This document shows, piece by piece, positions 1 to 8,342 of a stretch of 64,000 bases of DNA. The DNA lies in the NCBI RefSeq assembly GCF_023806465.1, contig NZ_JAMSLS010000001.1:434001-498000 (forward strand), given 5' to 3'. Source of the DNA: Thermomicrobium sp. CFH 73360 (GTDB lineage: Bacteria > Chloroflexota > Chloroflexia > Thermomicrobiales > Thermomicrobiaceae). Under the pieces are notes generated by a model. It ran no database searches. It saw only the letters and a program-made list of their open reading frames with translations, and was not told the origin of the DNA. The first letter of the stretch is position 1. Each line of letters opens with the position of its first letter. The position numbers and the translations under genes were made by a program.

Positions 1-1271
1 TTTACCTTGTGATTGTACGTATCGGCGACCAGGAGCTCCCCGCCTGACCAGGCAACGTCGAGCGGGTGCTGCAAGCGCACCGCATCGCCCGTCCCATCCC
101 GATCGCCGAAGTCGAACAGACCAGTCCCAACGAGCCGCCCGACTTTCGGGTTCGGGGTCCCAGGCAGATCGACCGTTCGGACTGCGCTCGCCTCCGGACA
201 GGCAACGTAGAGGATGTGTCCATTGCTGGTCAGACCAGAAGGCTGAGCAAACCAGGCACGGTCGAGCGGCCCGCCCTGAATCCCTTCCATACCGGAGCCG
301 GCATAGGGCTGAAAGAGACCCGTGGCCAGATCCAATGCCCAGATCTGGTGACTGCCGGCCATTGCGACGAACAGGAAACCGTCTCGATACCAGAGCGCCC
401 ATGGCGAGCGAAGATCGAGTTGGCGCGCTGGACCAGCGCTTGGGAAACCATGCCCTAAGCGTCCCGTTCCGGCGATCGTCTCGACGACACCCCGTGCCAG
501 ATCGACGCGACGGATCGCGTGGTTGCCGCGATCAGCAACAAAGCAGAAATCGCCGTAGAGAAAGACCCCCTGCGGTTCGCAGAAGCGCGCCTCATCGAGC
601 GAGCCATCGCGCAGACCGGGTGTTCCATCCCCGATCACCTGGTAGACTGTCCCGTCAAGTGCCGCTACCACCAACCGGTGGTGCCCTGTATCGCTCACCA
701 CGAGCCGATCACGCGCCTCGCTGACAGCGAGCTTCCCCGGAAATGCGAGTGGCGTGCGCGGGCGCTGCTCAGGCGCCAGGAAATCGAGCGGGCTTGCTGC
801 TGTCACACCGGCGCGGGCGAGCAGTTGGGCAACCGCCCGCACCAGGCTCTCAACCGGTATCTCCCCCTCGTGAACCCCGAGAATACGACCATCAGGGCCG
901 ACAAAGACGAGCGTCGGCCATGCCCGCACGGCATACCTCCTCCAGAGGAGCAACTCCGGGTCGTGCACGACCGGATGCGTGATGTCCTCGCGGAGGATCG
1001 CTTGCCGCACGTTTGCCGGCTCACGCTCGTTCGGAAACTTTGGCGAGTGAACACCGATGACGACGACCTGCGCCGGATACCGCTCCTCAACCGCCCGCAA
1101 CGCGGGCAGGACGTGCAGGCAATTGATTCAGCAGTATGTCCAGAAGTCGAGAATCACCAGACGTTCTTGGAGATCAGCCAGCGTTAACGGGCGCCGCACA
1201 TTGAACCAGGTGAGTCCGGAAGGAAAGTCTGGGGCCCGTACTGGACCGTACGCATCATCCCACCGCCGCAT
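1..1271 (-). CDS. Thioredoxin-fold/NHL-repeat protein with in-frame UGA (probable selenoprotein), 3' end outside window
   Basis: Minus-strand gene running off the left edge. The N-terminal part (about residues 20-150) is a TlpA/thioredoxin-like domain: [13 protein letters not shown], then [18 protein letters not shown], then [11 protein letters not shown] and the cis-Pro-type [10 protein letters not shown]. From about residue 170 come NHL-type beta-propeller blades ([38 protein letters not shown]). This order is that of the NHLRC2-like family, where the motif is normally C-C-I-N-C. Here codon 48 is TGA, giving U48-I-N-C51, and I read no other stop in 423 codons to the edge. I chose ATG at 1271 because GGGGAGGA precedes it by six bases; a longer frame starts at 1385. 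The likely role is a thiol/selenol oxidoreductase, substrate unknown; no signal peptide is seen. A nonsense mutation is the alternative reading. Confidence 0.85.
1091..1130 (-). promoter_or_regulatory. Sec recoding site: UGA codon plus candidate bacterial SECIS hairpin
   Basis: The UGA is at 1130-1128. Nineteen to 37 bases downstream on the mRNA lies CUGCCCGCGUUGCGGGCGG (1109-1091): eight base pairs (one U-G) closed by the three-base loop GUU. This matches published rules for bacterial SECIS elements: a short apical loop with G in its first two positions, placed about 16-37 bases after the UGA. The element lies inside the coding sequence, as bacterial SECIS elements do. The rule is loose, so the hairpin supports but does not prove recoding. 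Confidence 0.7.
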
Positions 1272-1569
1272 GACGGTCCTCCCCGAAACACTCATTCCGC
1301 AGTTATCGGGTCGATCATACCAACCGTGAATCACCCTGAGCCGGAACGAGGCGAACGTCACCATAAAATCGGCACGCCGCAGCACACAGATAATGGCAGA
1401 TTGTCGCCGGTCCTAGGACCCCTGGGTCAGGCCGGTCGAGATCACAATCGAGTTGTGTTTGTCGTCGTGGCATGTGGCACATGGGCTCCTCTGAAGACCA
1501 TAACCAGCCGTAGTACTGAAATGGAGTCAGTGGGCACCCGCGTGCCCTGTGCGATAGGAGCCCGGTAAC

Positions 1570-2622
1570 ATGGCCTGCGAGTGTACGAGACCGCTCACGA
1601 GTCGCTCCCCTCTAAGGGAGGGAAAATACCTGCTGTTGTGGCCACCCATGCTCCACACGGCGCAGAAGATTCGGAATGCAGCGAACCAGCTCGGCCTCAC
1701 AGTGAAGGATGCGGCCGACCAGACCTGCGTGGTAGTCGAATTCTTAACGGGAACCACCCGGGAGACTCTCTTGCGTCGCCTGACTCATCTACTCACCGAG
1801 GAAGAGCTCGACGCCACACAAGCCCTGCTGAGCTCAAGCGTTTCGCTCTCAATTAGCGACGTCCCGAGGGTACGGTCGCTTCGCCGTCTCATCGCCGCTT
1901 TCGAGCATCAATGGTTCGAGCGAGTGATCAGAGAGGGACAGCTGACTTCTGCATTCCAACCCATCGTACAAGCGGGATCACATCAAGTTGTCGGTCATGA
2001 GGCACTCCTGCGGGCCCGATTGCCGAACGGCGAGGAAATTTCTGCAGCTTGACTCCTCGCCGCTGCCCGAGCACTTGGGCAATTGGTCCAGCTCGACGTT
2101 CAAGCTCGTCTAGTCGCATTGGAGCGTGTCGCACAACACTCCCTCTCCGGGCTGGTGTTTATCAACTTCAGTCCCACAGCTGTTTACGATCCAGCGACCT
2201 GCCTGCGCGCAACTTGGCAGGCTGCCGAACAACTGGATATTGATCCGTCACACATCGTGTTCGAAGTCATCGAAACAGAGTCCCTCACCAACCTGCGTCA
2301 TGTGAATGACGTCTTAACCGAATATCGGCGGCATGGTTTTCGCGTTGCATTAGACGATATTGGGTCAGGCTATTCGAGCCTCGTTTGGCTGAGTGCACTC
2401 CAACCGGACTTCGTGAAAATTGACCGACAGCTCGTTCAAGGGGTCAGTGAAGACCCCGTTAAGCAGGCGATCACGAGTAAAGTGGTGGACATGGCTCACC
2501 ACATCGGAGCGATAGTCATCGCCGAAGGCATTGAGGAAGAGGAGGACGCACGCAAGAGCGAGGAGTTCGGGGTTGATCTCCTCCAAGGATACCTCTTCGG
2601 CCGTCCGCGCATTCTTGACTGA
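1570..2622 (+). pseudogene. EAL-domain (cyclic-di-GMP phosphodiesterase) gene interrupted by in-frame TGA
   Basis: Read through one stop, this is a 350-residue EAL protein. The N-terminal about 110 residues contain a short Cys pair (C3, C5) and a helical region; the EAL domain follows with GHEALLRAR (the EAL motif itself), VFINFSPTAV, VFEVIETES, LDDIGSGYSSL, VKIDR, IAEGIEEEE and LLQGYLFGRP, so the metal and catalytic motifs are all present. A TGA at 2050-2052 splits the frame between EISAA and LLAAARALGQLVQLD, with no frame change. The position is not a redox site and homologous positions are ordinary helix residues, so a CGA-to-TGA nonsense change at a CpG is the simplest reading. ATG 1570 is preceded by AGGAG. 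If translated only to the stop, the product would lack most of the domain. Confidence 0.75.
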
Positions 2623-3138
2623 AGTTGCGGCACAATAAGCCTTACCCCGACCCGTGCTTGTCCCAACCGGACAATTCGCTCTCTGAATTCTACTCTCTTC
2701 CCCATACCGATCCGTACCCAGGCCTGTGGCCGAGAGGAGTCAGTGCCCACCGAAACGCAGCAACGGTCTCTCGAACTCTGGATCCGTTATCCGGCCAATG
2801 ATCGCGTCATCACCCTTTCTGCCGTCTGGTGTCAGTGACTACCAGAGGCCCGTTAGACTTGGGTCATCAGAGGGGATAGCGACGAAAGCGACCACGCTTG
2901 GTCACTATCCCAGATAGCCAGCGCTCTGCCCCGATGGATGACCGGCAGGTGCATTACCGTACCCTGATAATGCCGGATCCGCCCCCTTGACAGCCCCCCC
3001 GGAGTCTCGGCTAGACTCCGTACGTGCGGTCCACCTCACGACGGTGCCCCGCTCTGTCACCCACCGTCAGGCTGGATACGCCCGGGCGTGGCTGCCCCCG
3101 TGACTGCGCAGCCATTGGATCAACCATGGAGGGATTGT
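2623..3138. other. Intergenic region, no gene seen
   Basis: No frame here has the codon pattern or any domain of a real gene. It holds the 3' flank of the EAL gene and the promoter region of the aminotransferase. Confidence 0.6.
2987..3017 (+). promoter_or_regulatory. Candidate promoter of the class III aminotransferase gene
   Basis: TTGACA (2987-2992) and TAGACT (3012-3017) are separated by 19 bases, longer than the ideal 17. The same TAGACT box occurs in the trp operon promoter of this window. The predicted leader would be about 115 bases. Confidence 0.4.
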
Positions 3139-4557
3139 ATGAGTACCGAACTTTTGCTGGGCGATCACTATTTCGCCCAGAGTAGGAAGCTCTTTGAACG
3201 AATTAGCCAGACAATTGCTGGCGGAGAAAGCTCTTACGCGCGTTTGAAGAAAGGTCTTGAACTCTGCTTCTCCCACGGTGAGGGTTCCCACTTCTGGGAT
3301 GTCGATGGCCACGAGTACATCGACTACAGTCTGGGTTACGGTCCCCTCATCTTCGGTCATAAGCCACGGCGCGTGATCCAAGCCGTCATCGAAGCGATCG
3401 AACGATACGGCACTCTCGCAACCTTCCCCTATGAACTGGATGCCGAAGTCGGCGAGCTGTTTACCGAGCTGGTGCCAGGGGTCGAGCTCCTGCGGTTCGC
3501 CAACTCCGGTACCGAGGCAACAATGGCAGCTGCCCGTCTCGCTCGCGCCTACACCGGTCGGCCGAAGATCGTCCAGATGGAGGGGGCCTACCACGGCTGG
3601 GCCGATACCCACCTGTGGTCGAGTCACCCCGACGTATGGCGCCCGCAACTGCGGCCCTACAGTCCGCGGCCAATTCCCGGTTCGCGAGGCATCCCCGAGG
3701 TCTATGGCGACGCACTCCTCATCGCGCAGTACAACGAGCGTGAGAGTCTGGAGCGGCTCTTCCTGGAGCATGGGCATGAGATCGCTGGTGTCCTGGTCGA
3801 GCCAGTTCAATGCAATTCCGGTGTGATCCTTCCCGAGCCTGGATACCTGGAGTTCCTCCGCGAAATCACCCGCGCATATGGCGCACTGCTTATCTTCGAT
3901 GAGGTGATCACCGGCTTCCGCCTCGCACCAGGGGGAGCTCAGGAGCGGCTCGGCGTGATTCCAGACATCGCGACCTATGCCAAGGCGCTGGGAGCCGGTT
4001 TCCCAATCGCCGCCTTCGGCGGTTCACACGAAGTGATGCAGCTGGAAGCAACGAATCAGGTGATGCATGGCGGTACCTACACCGCCAATGTGCTCGCGCT
4101 GGCCGCTGCTCGCGCGGTTCTGACCGAGATGAAGACACGACGTCAGGAGCTGTGGGCCATCCTGGACGGCTTTGGTGAACGCGTCCGGGAGGGGCTTCGC
4201 GAAGCCTGTGAAGCAGCGGGCTTGCGTTGCATCGTCCAAGGGATTGGCCCGGTGTGGCACATCTTCTTCGCCAAGCCAGATGCCCCCGCGCTGGATCGGA
4301 TCCGCAACTATCGCGAGGCTCATGCGTACACAAGTATTGATATTTACGATCGATTCCACCGTGCGATGCTCAAGCGCGGCATTTACTTCCACCCCTATCA
4401 CCTGGAGCGATGGTTTCTTTCCACGGCCCACAGCGAGGCCGATGTGCGAGCGACACTGGAAGCTGCGCATGAGGCTGCGCTCGAAGTGGCGCGCTCGCTC
4501 CGTGAACAGCCGGTAGCTGATCCGGCCACTCTTGCTATGCCGGGTATCGCGCAGTGA
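3139..4557 (+). CDS. Class III aminotransferase, glutamate-1-semialdehyde aminomutase-like
   Basis: A 472-residue PLP enzyme of fold type I. Visible family marks are the N-terminal FERISQTIAGG segment, FANSGTEATMAAARLAR (cofactor phosphate site), GAYHGW, LIFDEVITGFR with the pyridine-nitrogen Asp, and TYAKALGAG with the Schiff-base lysine at about K282. The closest family by pattern is HemL, but the segment before the lysine and the 430-residue norm differ enough that another aminotransferase or aminomutase is possible. The gene stands alone, with no other haem genes beside it, so the context does not settle the function. ATG 3139 is chosen over an upstream in-frame start at 3088 because GGAGGG lies directly before it. 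A strong hairpin terminator follows the stop. Confidence 0.85.
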   Translation: MSTELLLGDHYFAQSRKLFERISQTIAGGESSYARLKKGLELCFSHGEGSHFWDVDGHEYIDYSLGYGPLIFGHKPRRVIQAVIEAIERYGTLATFPYELDAEVGELFTELVPGVELLRFANSGTEATMAAARLARAYTGRPKIVQMEGAYHGWADTHLWSSHPDVWRPQLRPYSPRPIPGSRGIPEVYGDALLIAQYNERESLERLFLEHGHEIAGVLVEPVQCNSGVILPEPGYLEFLREITRAYGALLIFDEVITGFRLAPGGAQERLGVIPDIATYAKALGAGFPIAAFGGSHEVMQLEATNQVMHGGTYTANVLALAAARAVLTEMKTRRQELWAILDGFGERVREGLREACEAAGLRCIVQGIGPVWHIFFAKPDAPALDRIRNYREAHAYTSIDIYDRFHRAMLKRGIYFHPYHLERWFLSTAHSEADVRATLEAAHEAALEVARSLREQPVADPATLAMPGIAQ

Positions 4558-4585
4558 GGGATTGCACCATTGTGAGGAGAACAGC

Positions 4586-4612
4586 GAGCGGGCGGGTAAT
4601 CCCCGCCCGCTC
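4586..4612. terminator. Bidirectional intrinsic terminator
   Basis: An 11-bp stem (GAGCGGGCGGG with CCCGCCCGCTC) around the loop TAATC, followed by TGTTTTC on the plus strand. It sits between the convergent aminotransferase and ferredoxin genes and can serve both. Confidence 0.85.
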
Positions 4613-4638
4613 TGTTTTCGGTTCCAATCGCAATCGTA

Positions 4639-4890
4639 CTATACACGCTGCTTCTGGAAGTACTCGCGGTTCTTCTGCAGGTAATGTCGCCACTGTTCAG
4701 GGAGGTCGTCCTCGAAGTAAATCGCCTCGACGGGGCAGACTTCAGCACACACTCCGCAGTCGATGCATTCGTCTGGATTAATGAAGTACTGCTCTGCCTC
4801 CGGATCGGACTTGATGCAGTCGACGGGGCACACTTCGACACAGGAGGCATCCTTTACGCCGATGCAGGGCTCTGCGATCACGTATGTCAT
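4639..4890 (-). CDS. 7Fe ferredoxin ([3Fe-4S][4Fe-4S])
   Basis: An 83-residue electron carrier with eight cysteines: C9, C17, C21 and C25 in the first half and C42, C45, C48, C52 in the second (CIDCGVCAEVCP). The C9-x7-C17 spacing is that of seven-iron ferredoxins of the Azotobacter FdI type, where C9, C17 and C52 would hold the 3Fe cluster and C21, C42, C45 and C48 the 4Fe cluster. Such proteins are common in aerobic thermophiles as low-potential cytoplasmic carriers. ATG 4890 is preceded by GGAGGAG; longer frames upstream lack a ribosome site. It appears monocistronic, with a terminator shared with the convergent gene. Redox partners cannot be told from the neighbours. Confidence 0.93.
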   Translation of the reverse strand: MTYVIAEPCIGVKDASCVEVCPVDCIKSDPEAEQYFINPDECIDCGVCAEVCPVEAIYFEDDLPEQWRHYLQKNREYFQKQRV

Positions 4891-4990
4891 CGGTGTTGCT
4901 CCTCCGCCTTCCGTCTCTGTACGCCGTCGCGGGCGCGCGCCAACCGCCGTTGGTTGTGCAGCAAGTGTACTCTCGTGAGAACCCGAAAAC

Positions 4991-5022
4991 AAAAACGCGA
5001 GGCACAGCAAGAAGCCCCGCGT
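4991..5022 (-). terminator. Intrinsic terminator of the 69-residue orphan gene
   Basis: On the minus strand ACGCGGGGC pairs with GCCTCGCGT over a 10-base loop (9 bp, one G-T) and is followed directly by a run of T. It begins 19 bases after the stop at 5041. Confidence 0.85.
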
Positions 5023-5040
5023 CGCTCACCACAGCCACGA

Positions 5041-5250
5041 TTACCGCGGGATCTCCCCCCGCGAGTAAAGCCACTTGACGAAGCGCAACCGATTCCACTG
5101 CTTGCGCGAATCCATGTACTCGATGTAGGGGTACATGTCCCGCAGCTCACGCAGGCGAGCAATCTGCTCGGGCGTAAAGCCCAGCTCTTCGAGCCACATC
5201 TGCTCGCGCTGCTCTTCGGGGCGCGGCGTCAGTGCCTTAAAACCTGTCAT
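5041..5250 (-). CDS. Small conserved-looking protein of unknown function
   Basis: A 69-residue acidic-then-basic protein beginning MTGFKALTPRPEE and containing LGFTPEQIARLRELRDMYP and RLRFVKWLYSRGEI. It has no signal peptide, membrane segment or cysteine. The middle looks like two short helices with a GFTPEQI turn, the sort of pattern found in small nucleic-acid or protein-binding modules, but I do not recognise a family. ATG 5250 has GGGAGG in front of it. The gene seems to be a transcription unit of its own, with an extended -10 promoter before it and an intrinsic terminator after it, which argues for a real expressed product rather than a chance frame. Confidence 0.75.
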   Translation of the reverse strand: MTGFKALTPRPEEQREQMWLEELGFTPEQIARLRELRDMYPYIEYMDSRKQWNRLRFVKWLYSRGEIPR

Positions 5251-5330
5251 GACCCGCCTCCCTGTACACGCGCCCCCCGCGCGGTGTCGAGTCGCCACCA
5301 ACAGGAGAAACTCGGACGACTCGCACCAAA

Positions 5331-5339
5331 AGTATAGCA
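5331..5339 (-). promoter_or_regulatory. Extended -10 promoter of the small orphan gene
   Basis: The minus strand reads TGCTATACT, an extended -10 element (TGN plus TATACT), about 80 bases before the start codon at 5250. No good -35 hexamer is seen, which is usual for extended -10 promoters. Confidence 0.5.
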
Positions 5340-5360
5340 TACTGGACAACCGAACAGCGA

Positions 5361-5681
5361 TCAGGCCTCTCCTTCAGCCGTCTCGGCGACTTCCTGCCCC
5401 TCTTCGCGCTCAACAAGCAGCGCCCGCCGCTCGAGCCGCTTGCGCCGCCGCTCTTCCTTCTTCTTGCGCGGCTGAGCTTGCGCCTTCTCCAAGCGGCGCA
5501 TGTAGCGTTCAACTTGCCCAGCCGTATCAACAATCTTCTGTTCGCCGGTAAAGAACGGATGGCACTTGGGGCACAGCTCAATGCGCAGGACCGGCTTCGT
5601 TGAGCCCGTCGTCCATGTATTGCCGCACGTGCAAATCACCGTTGCTTGGGGATAGTATTGTGGATGAATTCCCTTCTTCAT
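5361..5681 (-). CDS. rpmE: 50S ribosomal protein bL31
   Basis: Starts [20 protein letters not shown] and has the zinc-binding cysteines CTC and CPKCHPFF, so this is the C+ (zinc) form of bL31. At 106 residues it is longer than the usual 65-85; the extra C-terminal about 40 residues are a charged tail ([21 protein letters not shown], then an acidic end). Its ATG overlaps the rpmA stop as ATGA (5678-5681), which indicates translational coupling at the end of the rplU-rpmA-rpmE operon. Confidence 0.95.
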   Translation of the reverse strand: MKKGIHPQYYPQATVICTCGNTWTTGSTKPVLRIELCPKCHPFFTGEQKIVDTAGQVERYMRRLEKAQAQPRKKKEERRRKRLERRALLVEREEGQEVAETAEGEA

Positions 5682-5977
5682 GCGACTGTACTCCCTGCCA
5701 CAGCTGGCTGTGCCTGGACGACTGGCGCAGGATAGACGCTCACCCGCCGCTTGTCGCGCGAGATCGGCTCGAACTTTACAAAGCCATCGACCAGCGCAAA
5801 GAGCGTGAAGTCACGACCAATCCCCACATTACGACCCGGGCGAAAGACGGTTCCCCGCTGCCGCACCAGCACACTTCCAGCATGGACAAACTGTCCGTCG
5901 AAGCGCTTTACGCCGAGCCGCTTGGCACGACTGTCACGTCCGTTCCTTGTCGAACCGCCACCCTTCTTATGCGCCAT
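5678..5977 (-). CDS. rpmA: 50S ribosomal protein bL27
   Basis: A 99-residue protein beginning [16 protein letters not shown], the classic bL27 N-terminus that reaches the peptidyl transferase centre, followed by [25 protein letters not shown] and the core [12 protein letters not shown]. There is no N-terminal cleavage extension of the Firmicutes type. The gene lies 20 bases after rplU and overlaps rpmE by four bases. Confidence 0.97.
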   Translation of the reverse strand: MAHKKGGGSTRNGRDSRAKRLGVKRFDGQFVHAGSVLVRQRGTVFRPGRNVGIGRDFTLFALVDGFVKFEPISRDKRRVSVYPAPVVQAQPAVAGSTVA

Positions 5978-5997
5978 CGTTGTCCTCCAATCATCAC

Positions 5998-6321
5998 TCA
6001 GGATGCTATGCCGAGCTCGATCGCCTCCACCTGGAGCCGCGTGTAGCCCTGACGATGCCCAGTCTTTCGGCGATAGCGCGTCTTCGGCTTCATCTTGAAG
6101 ACGATCAGCTTTGGGCCCTTGACCTGGTCAAGCACTCGCGCCACAACCCGAGCGCCCGGCACGACTGGCTGCCCGACTGTCACTGCCCCGTCCTTTTCGA
6201 CGAGCAGGACGTCATCGAGTGTGACCTCTTGCCCGGGCTCAACCGGGAGCTTTTCGACTTCGACGATGTCGCCGACGCGCACTCGGTACTGTTTGCTACC
6301 CGTTCGGACGACCGCGTACAC
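5998..6321 (-). CDS. rplU: 50S ribosomal protein bL21
   Basis: A 107-residue protein, close to the normal bL21 length. It begins with GTG as (M)[13 protein letters not shown], and ends with the basic signature [29 protein letters not shown] at 6321 is chosen because GGAAGGAAG lies just before it and because homologues start at exactly this YAVV residue; a longer GTG frame from 6372 would add 17 unrelated residues. It is the first gene of the rplU-rpmA-rpmE operon, with a well-matched promoter about 65 bases upstream. Confidence 0.95.
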   Translation of the reverse strand: MYAVVRTGSKQYRVRVGDIVEVEKLPVEPGQEVTLDDVLLVEKDGAVTVGQPVVPGARVVARVLDQVKGPKLIVFKMKPKTRYRRKTGHRQGYTRLQVEAIELGIAS

Positions 6322-6384
6322 GTCTCTTCCTTCCCCAAGGGCAAATACGTCCCAGCGTGTGGGTGTGCCCACCCACAGAGTTCA

Positions 6385-6413
6385 AGCCTAGCGTGCTCTG
6401 AGCGCCACGTCAA
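6385..6413 (-). promoter_or_regulatory. rplU operon promoter
   Basis: The minus strand has TTGACG (6413-6408) and TAGGCT (6390-6385) separated by exactly 17 bases. The roughly 57-base leader contains a 7-bp hairpin (TGTGGGT with ACCCACA, about 6362-6381) that could be a structured ribosomal-protein leader. Confidence 0.65.
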
Positions 6414-6568
6414 CTTTCTGGGTGTCGCGTCATCCTCAGCCTGGGGAGCACGTCCAGGGCTGCGCTGGCGGGGCGGTAAAAACTCCTCATCGCTCTCACG
6501 GTACCGGGCAAGCAGGGAGTTCTCAATCTTCCCCTCGCAGCCCCCTCCCGCAGAAGGTGGACGAGCAT

Positions 6569-6599
6569 GCGGCGTCCCGACCTGCCGCCGGGACGCCGC
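6569..6599 (-). terminator. Hairpin downstream of the Nramp-like gene
   Basis: An 11-bp stem (GCGGCGTCCCG with CGGGACGCCGC) and a nine-base loop lie 17 bases after the stop at 6616. No T-run follows on the minus strand, so it may slow or process rather than terminate by itself. Confidence 0.6.
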
Positions 6600-6615
6600 G
6601 CTCATTTGTCACCGA

Positions 6616-8142
6616 TCAGAACTTCACGAGTGGCGTCTTAAAGATCTGCGTCCACAGGAAGTTCACGAAGAAGAATCCGAAGAACACCGTATTTGCCACG
6701 AGCAGGACATATGACCACCAGCGTAGGCGAGCTGGCCGTGGCAAGCGCCGGTTCAAGTACATGAGAAGGAATGGGAAGACGAGCGTTCCGAGATTCGCCA
6801 TGTTGGCGGAGATCAGAATCAACTCGGTGGGCAGTGCCTGGAAAATCAGGAAGCTAATAACCACGAGCAAGAGGATCATGAACGGGTAATAGAAGCGGCG
6901 GGGATCCCCGGCAATCGCCCGCCGGAAGGCAGGACTCAGACCATACAGTGCGTCCGACATGTTGCGAACCAACGACTCAAAAACACCAAGCTGGGTACTG
7001 AACAGAATGAAGAACCCGACGATGAGCGCCCACGTATACAGAAAGCTCCCGTATTCCCGCGACAAGACATCGGCAGCGAAGGTGGGCATTGTTGCCCGCG
7101 TTGGCTTCTCGACCCCGGGTAGATTGGCAAGGTGATAGACCAGGAGAGTGGTTAGATACATACCAACCAGAGCACCACCAAAGAAGACGACCCACTGATC
7201 CAGCAAGAGAAGACGGAACCACCGCTTCCAGCGACGTTCGTTCTCCGGCGTGTCAGGGAAGGTCACGCCACTGGCCAAGACTTCTTCCTGTTTACCACCA
7301 ACCAACCCAGCAATGAATCCGACCCGTGCACCCATACCGTATCCATGGTCGCGGTAGTAATTCATGTTGTACCAGTTCAATCCAGATGCAAGAGCGGTGT
7401 ACCCAGCCAACCCACCGAGCAGTGTTGCATCCACTCCCGCTGGTGGCAGCGCGGGCGTCAGGAGGCCACGCAACGCCGTCCACCACGTCTCGAATGGGAC
7501 AATGAAGAGATTCACCAGCAAAAGGGTAATCAGGATAAAGCCAACCACTACCCAATTGACGAGTTCCAGCGTCCGGGCAATCTTCCGGCCAAAGAGCACA
7601 AGCAGGAACACAATACCCAGCAGTAAGACCGCAAGCCAGCGCGCTGCTGTCCGCTCATTCGGCTGATCAACGAGGTTCCCCGTGAGCAACACGTACAGTC
7701 CCTCACCGGCCCCTGCAGCCCACCCTCCCCAAATATTCGCGAAATACACCATTAAGAGCGCGACCGGTACCCATAGCCACCACCCCGGTGGAACACGTGC
7801 CCAGCCAAGCACCGGAACCTCACCGGTCGCCATGACGTAGCGGGTGATCTCGACGTTATAAAACGTCTGTAAGAGTGCAGAGAGCAAGATAACCCAGCCA
7901 ATCCCAACAAAGCCGTACTGCGCTACGGCCAGCGGTCCCAGAAGCCATTCACCCGAACCGATCGACAACCCCAGCGCGATGAGACTGGGTCCGATAACGG
8001 CAGTGATAGCCGCTTTGAAGTTGATCCGCGGAACCCTGAACACCTCCTCAGGCTCCGGGAGATCAACCAGCGGAAGTGGCGGACGGCCGCGACCGAGCTG
8101 TACCGCCTCACGCACAACACCACCGTCACCTCCTACAGCCAT
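6616..8142 (-). CDS. Nramp-like (APC superfamily) membrane transporter
   Basis: A 508-residue integral membrane protein with about 11-12 hydrophobic segments. After a 45-residue cytoplasmic N-terminus, the first segment reads AVIGPSLIALGLSIGSGEWL, in the style of Nramp-related carriers, but the DPGN metal-binding motif of true Mn/Fe Nramp proteins is missing, as is the matching MPH motif later on. The substrate is therefore open: an Nramp-related metal carrier or another APC-type solute. ATG 8142 is preceded by GGAGGG. A good promoter lies 165 bases upstream, leaving an unusually long leader. A hairpin follows the stop. Confidence 0.8.
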   Translation of the reverse strand: MAVGGDGGVVREAVQLGRGRPPLPLVDLPEPEEVFRVPRINFKAAITAVIGPSLIALGLSIGSGEWLLGPLAVAQYGFVGIGWVILLSALLQTFYNVEITRYVMATGEVPVLGWARVPPGWWLWVPVALLMVYFANIWGGWAAGAGEGLYVLLTGNLVDQPNERTAARWLAVLLLGIVFLLVLFGRKIARTLELVNWVVVGFILITLLLVNLFIVPFETWWTALRGLLTPALPPAGVDATLLGGLAGYTALASGLNWYNMNYYRDHGYGMGARVGFIAGLVGGKQEEVLASGVTFPDTPENERRWKRWFRLLLLDQWVVFFGGALVGMYLTTLLVYHLANLPGVEKPTRATMPTFAADVLSREYGSFLYTWALIVGFFILFSTQLGVFESLVRNMSDALYGLSPAFRRAIAGDPRRFYYPFMILLLVVISFLIFQALPTELILISANMANLGTLVFPFLLMYLNRRLPRPARLRWWSYVLLVANTVFFGFFFVNFLWTQIFKTPLVKF

Positions 8143-8313
8143 GGAACCCTCCTCTCTGTAGGCCACAGTGCTTCGACCCGCTCTTTGGACGCACAGATAC
8201 AATCATGAGGAAGACAGCCCCACGCTTTGTCGTCTTCCGACAAGAACTGCGAGAGCACTGTCAACAACGCCCGGCAGCTCCCCTTGTTCCGTTGCGTTAC
8301 GACGCTCGATAGT

Positions 8314-8342
8314 ACTCTAAACTCAACTCATGACACTGTCAA
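8314..8342 (-). promoter_or_regulatory. Promoter of the Nramp-like transporter
   Basis: TTGACA (8342-8337) and TAGAGT (8319-8314) are 17 bases apart on the minus strand. Transcription would start near 8307, about 165 bases before the start codon. Confidence 0.65.

Noticed and set aside
1128-1385. An 85-residue stand-alone protein ending at the TGA
   Set aside because: Its C-terminal half is the first part of a thioredoxin domain that continues in the same frame after the TGA, and the better start is 1271.
2064-2081. SECIS-like stem after the EAL-gene TGA as evidence for a second selenoprotein
   Set aside because: Only five base pairs, and the residue lies in an ordinary helix with no redox chemistry; decay is simpler.
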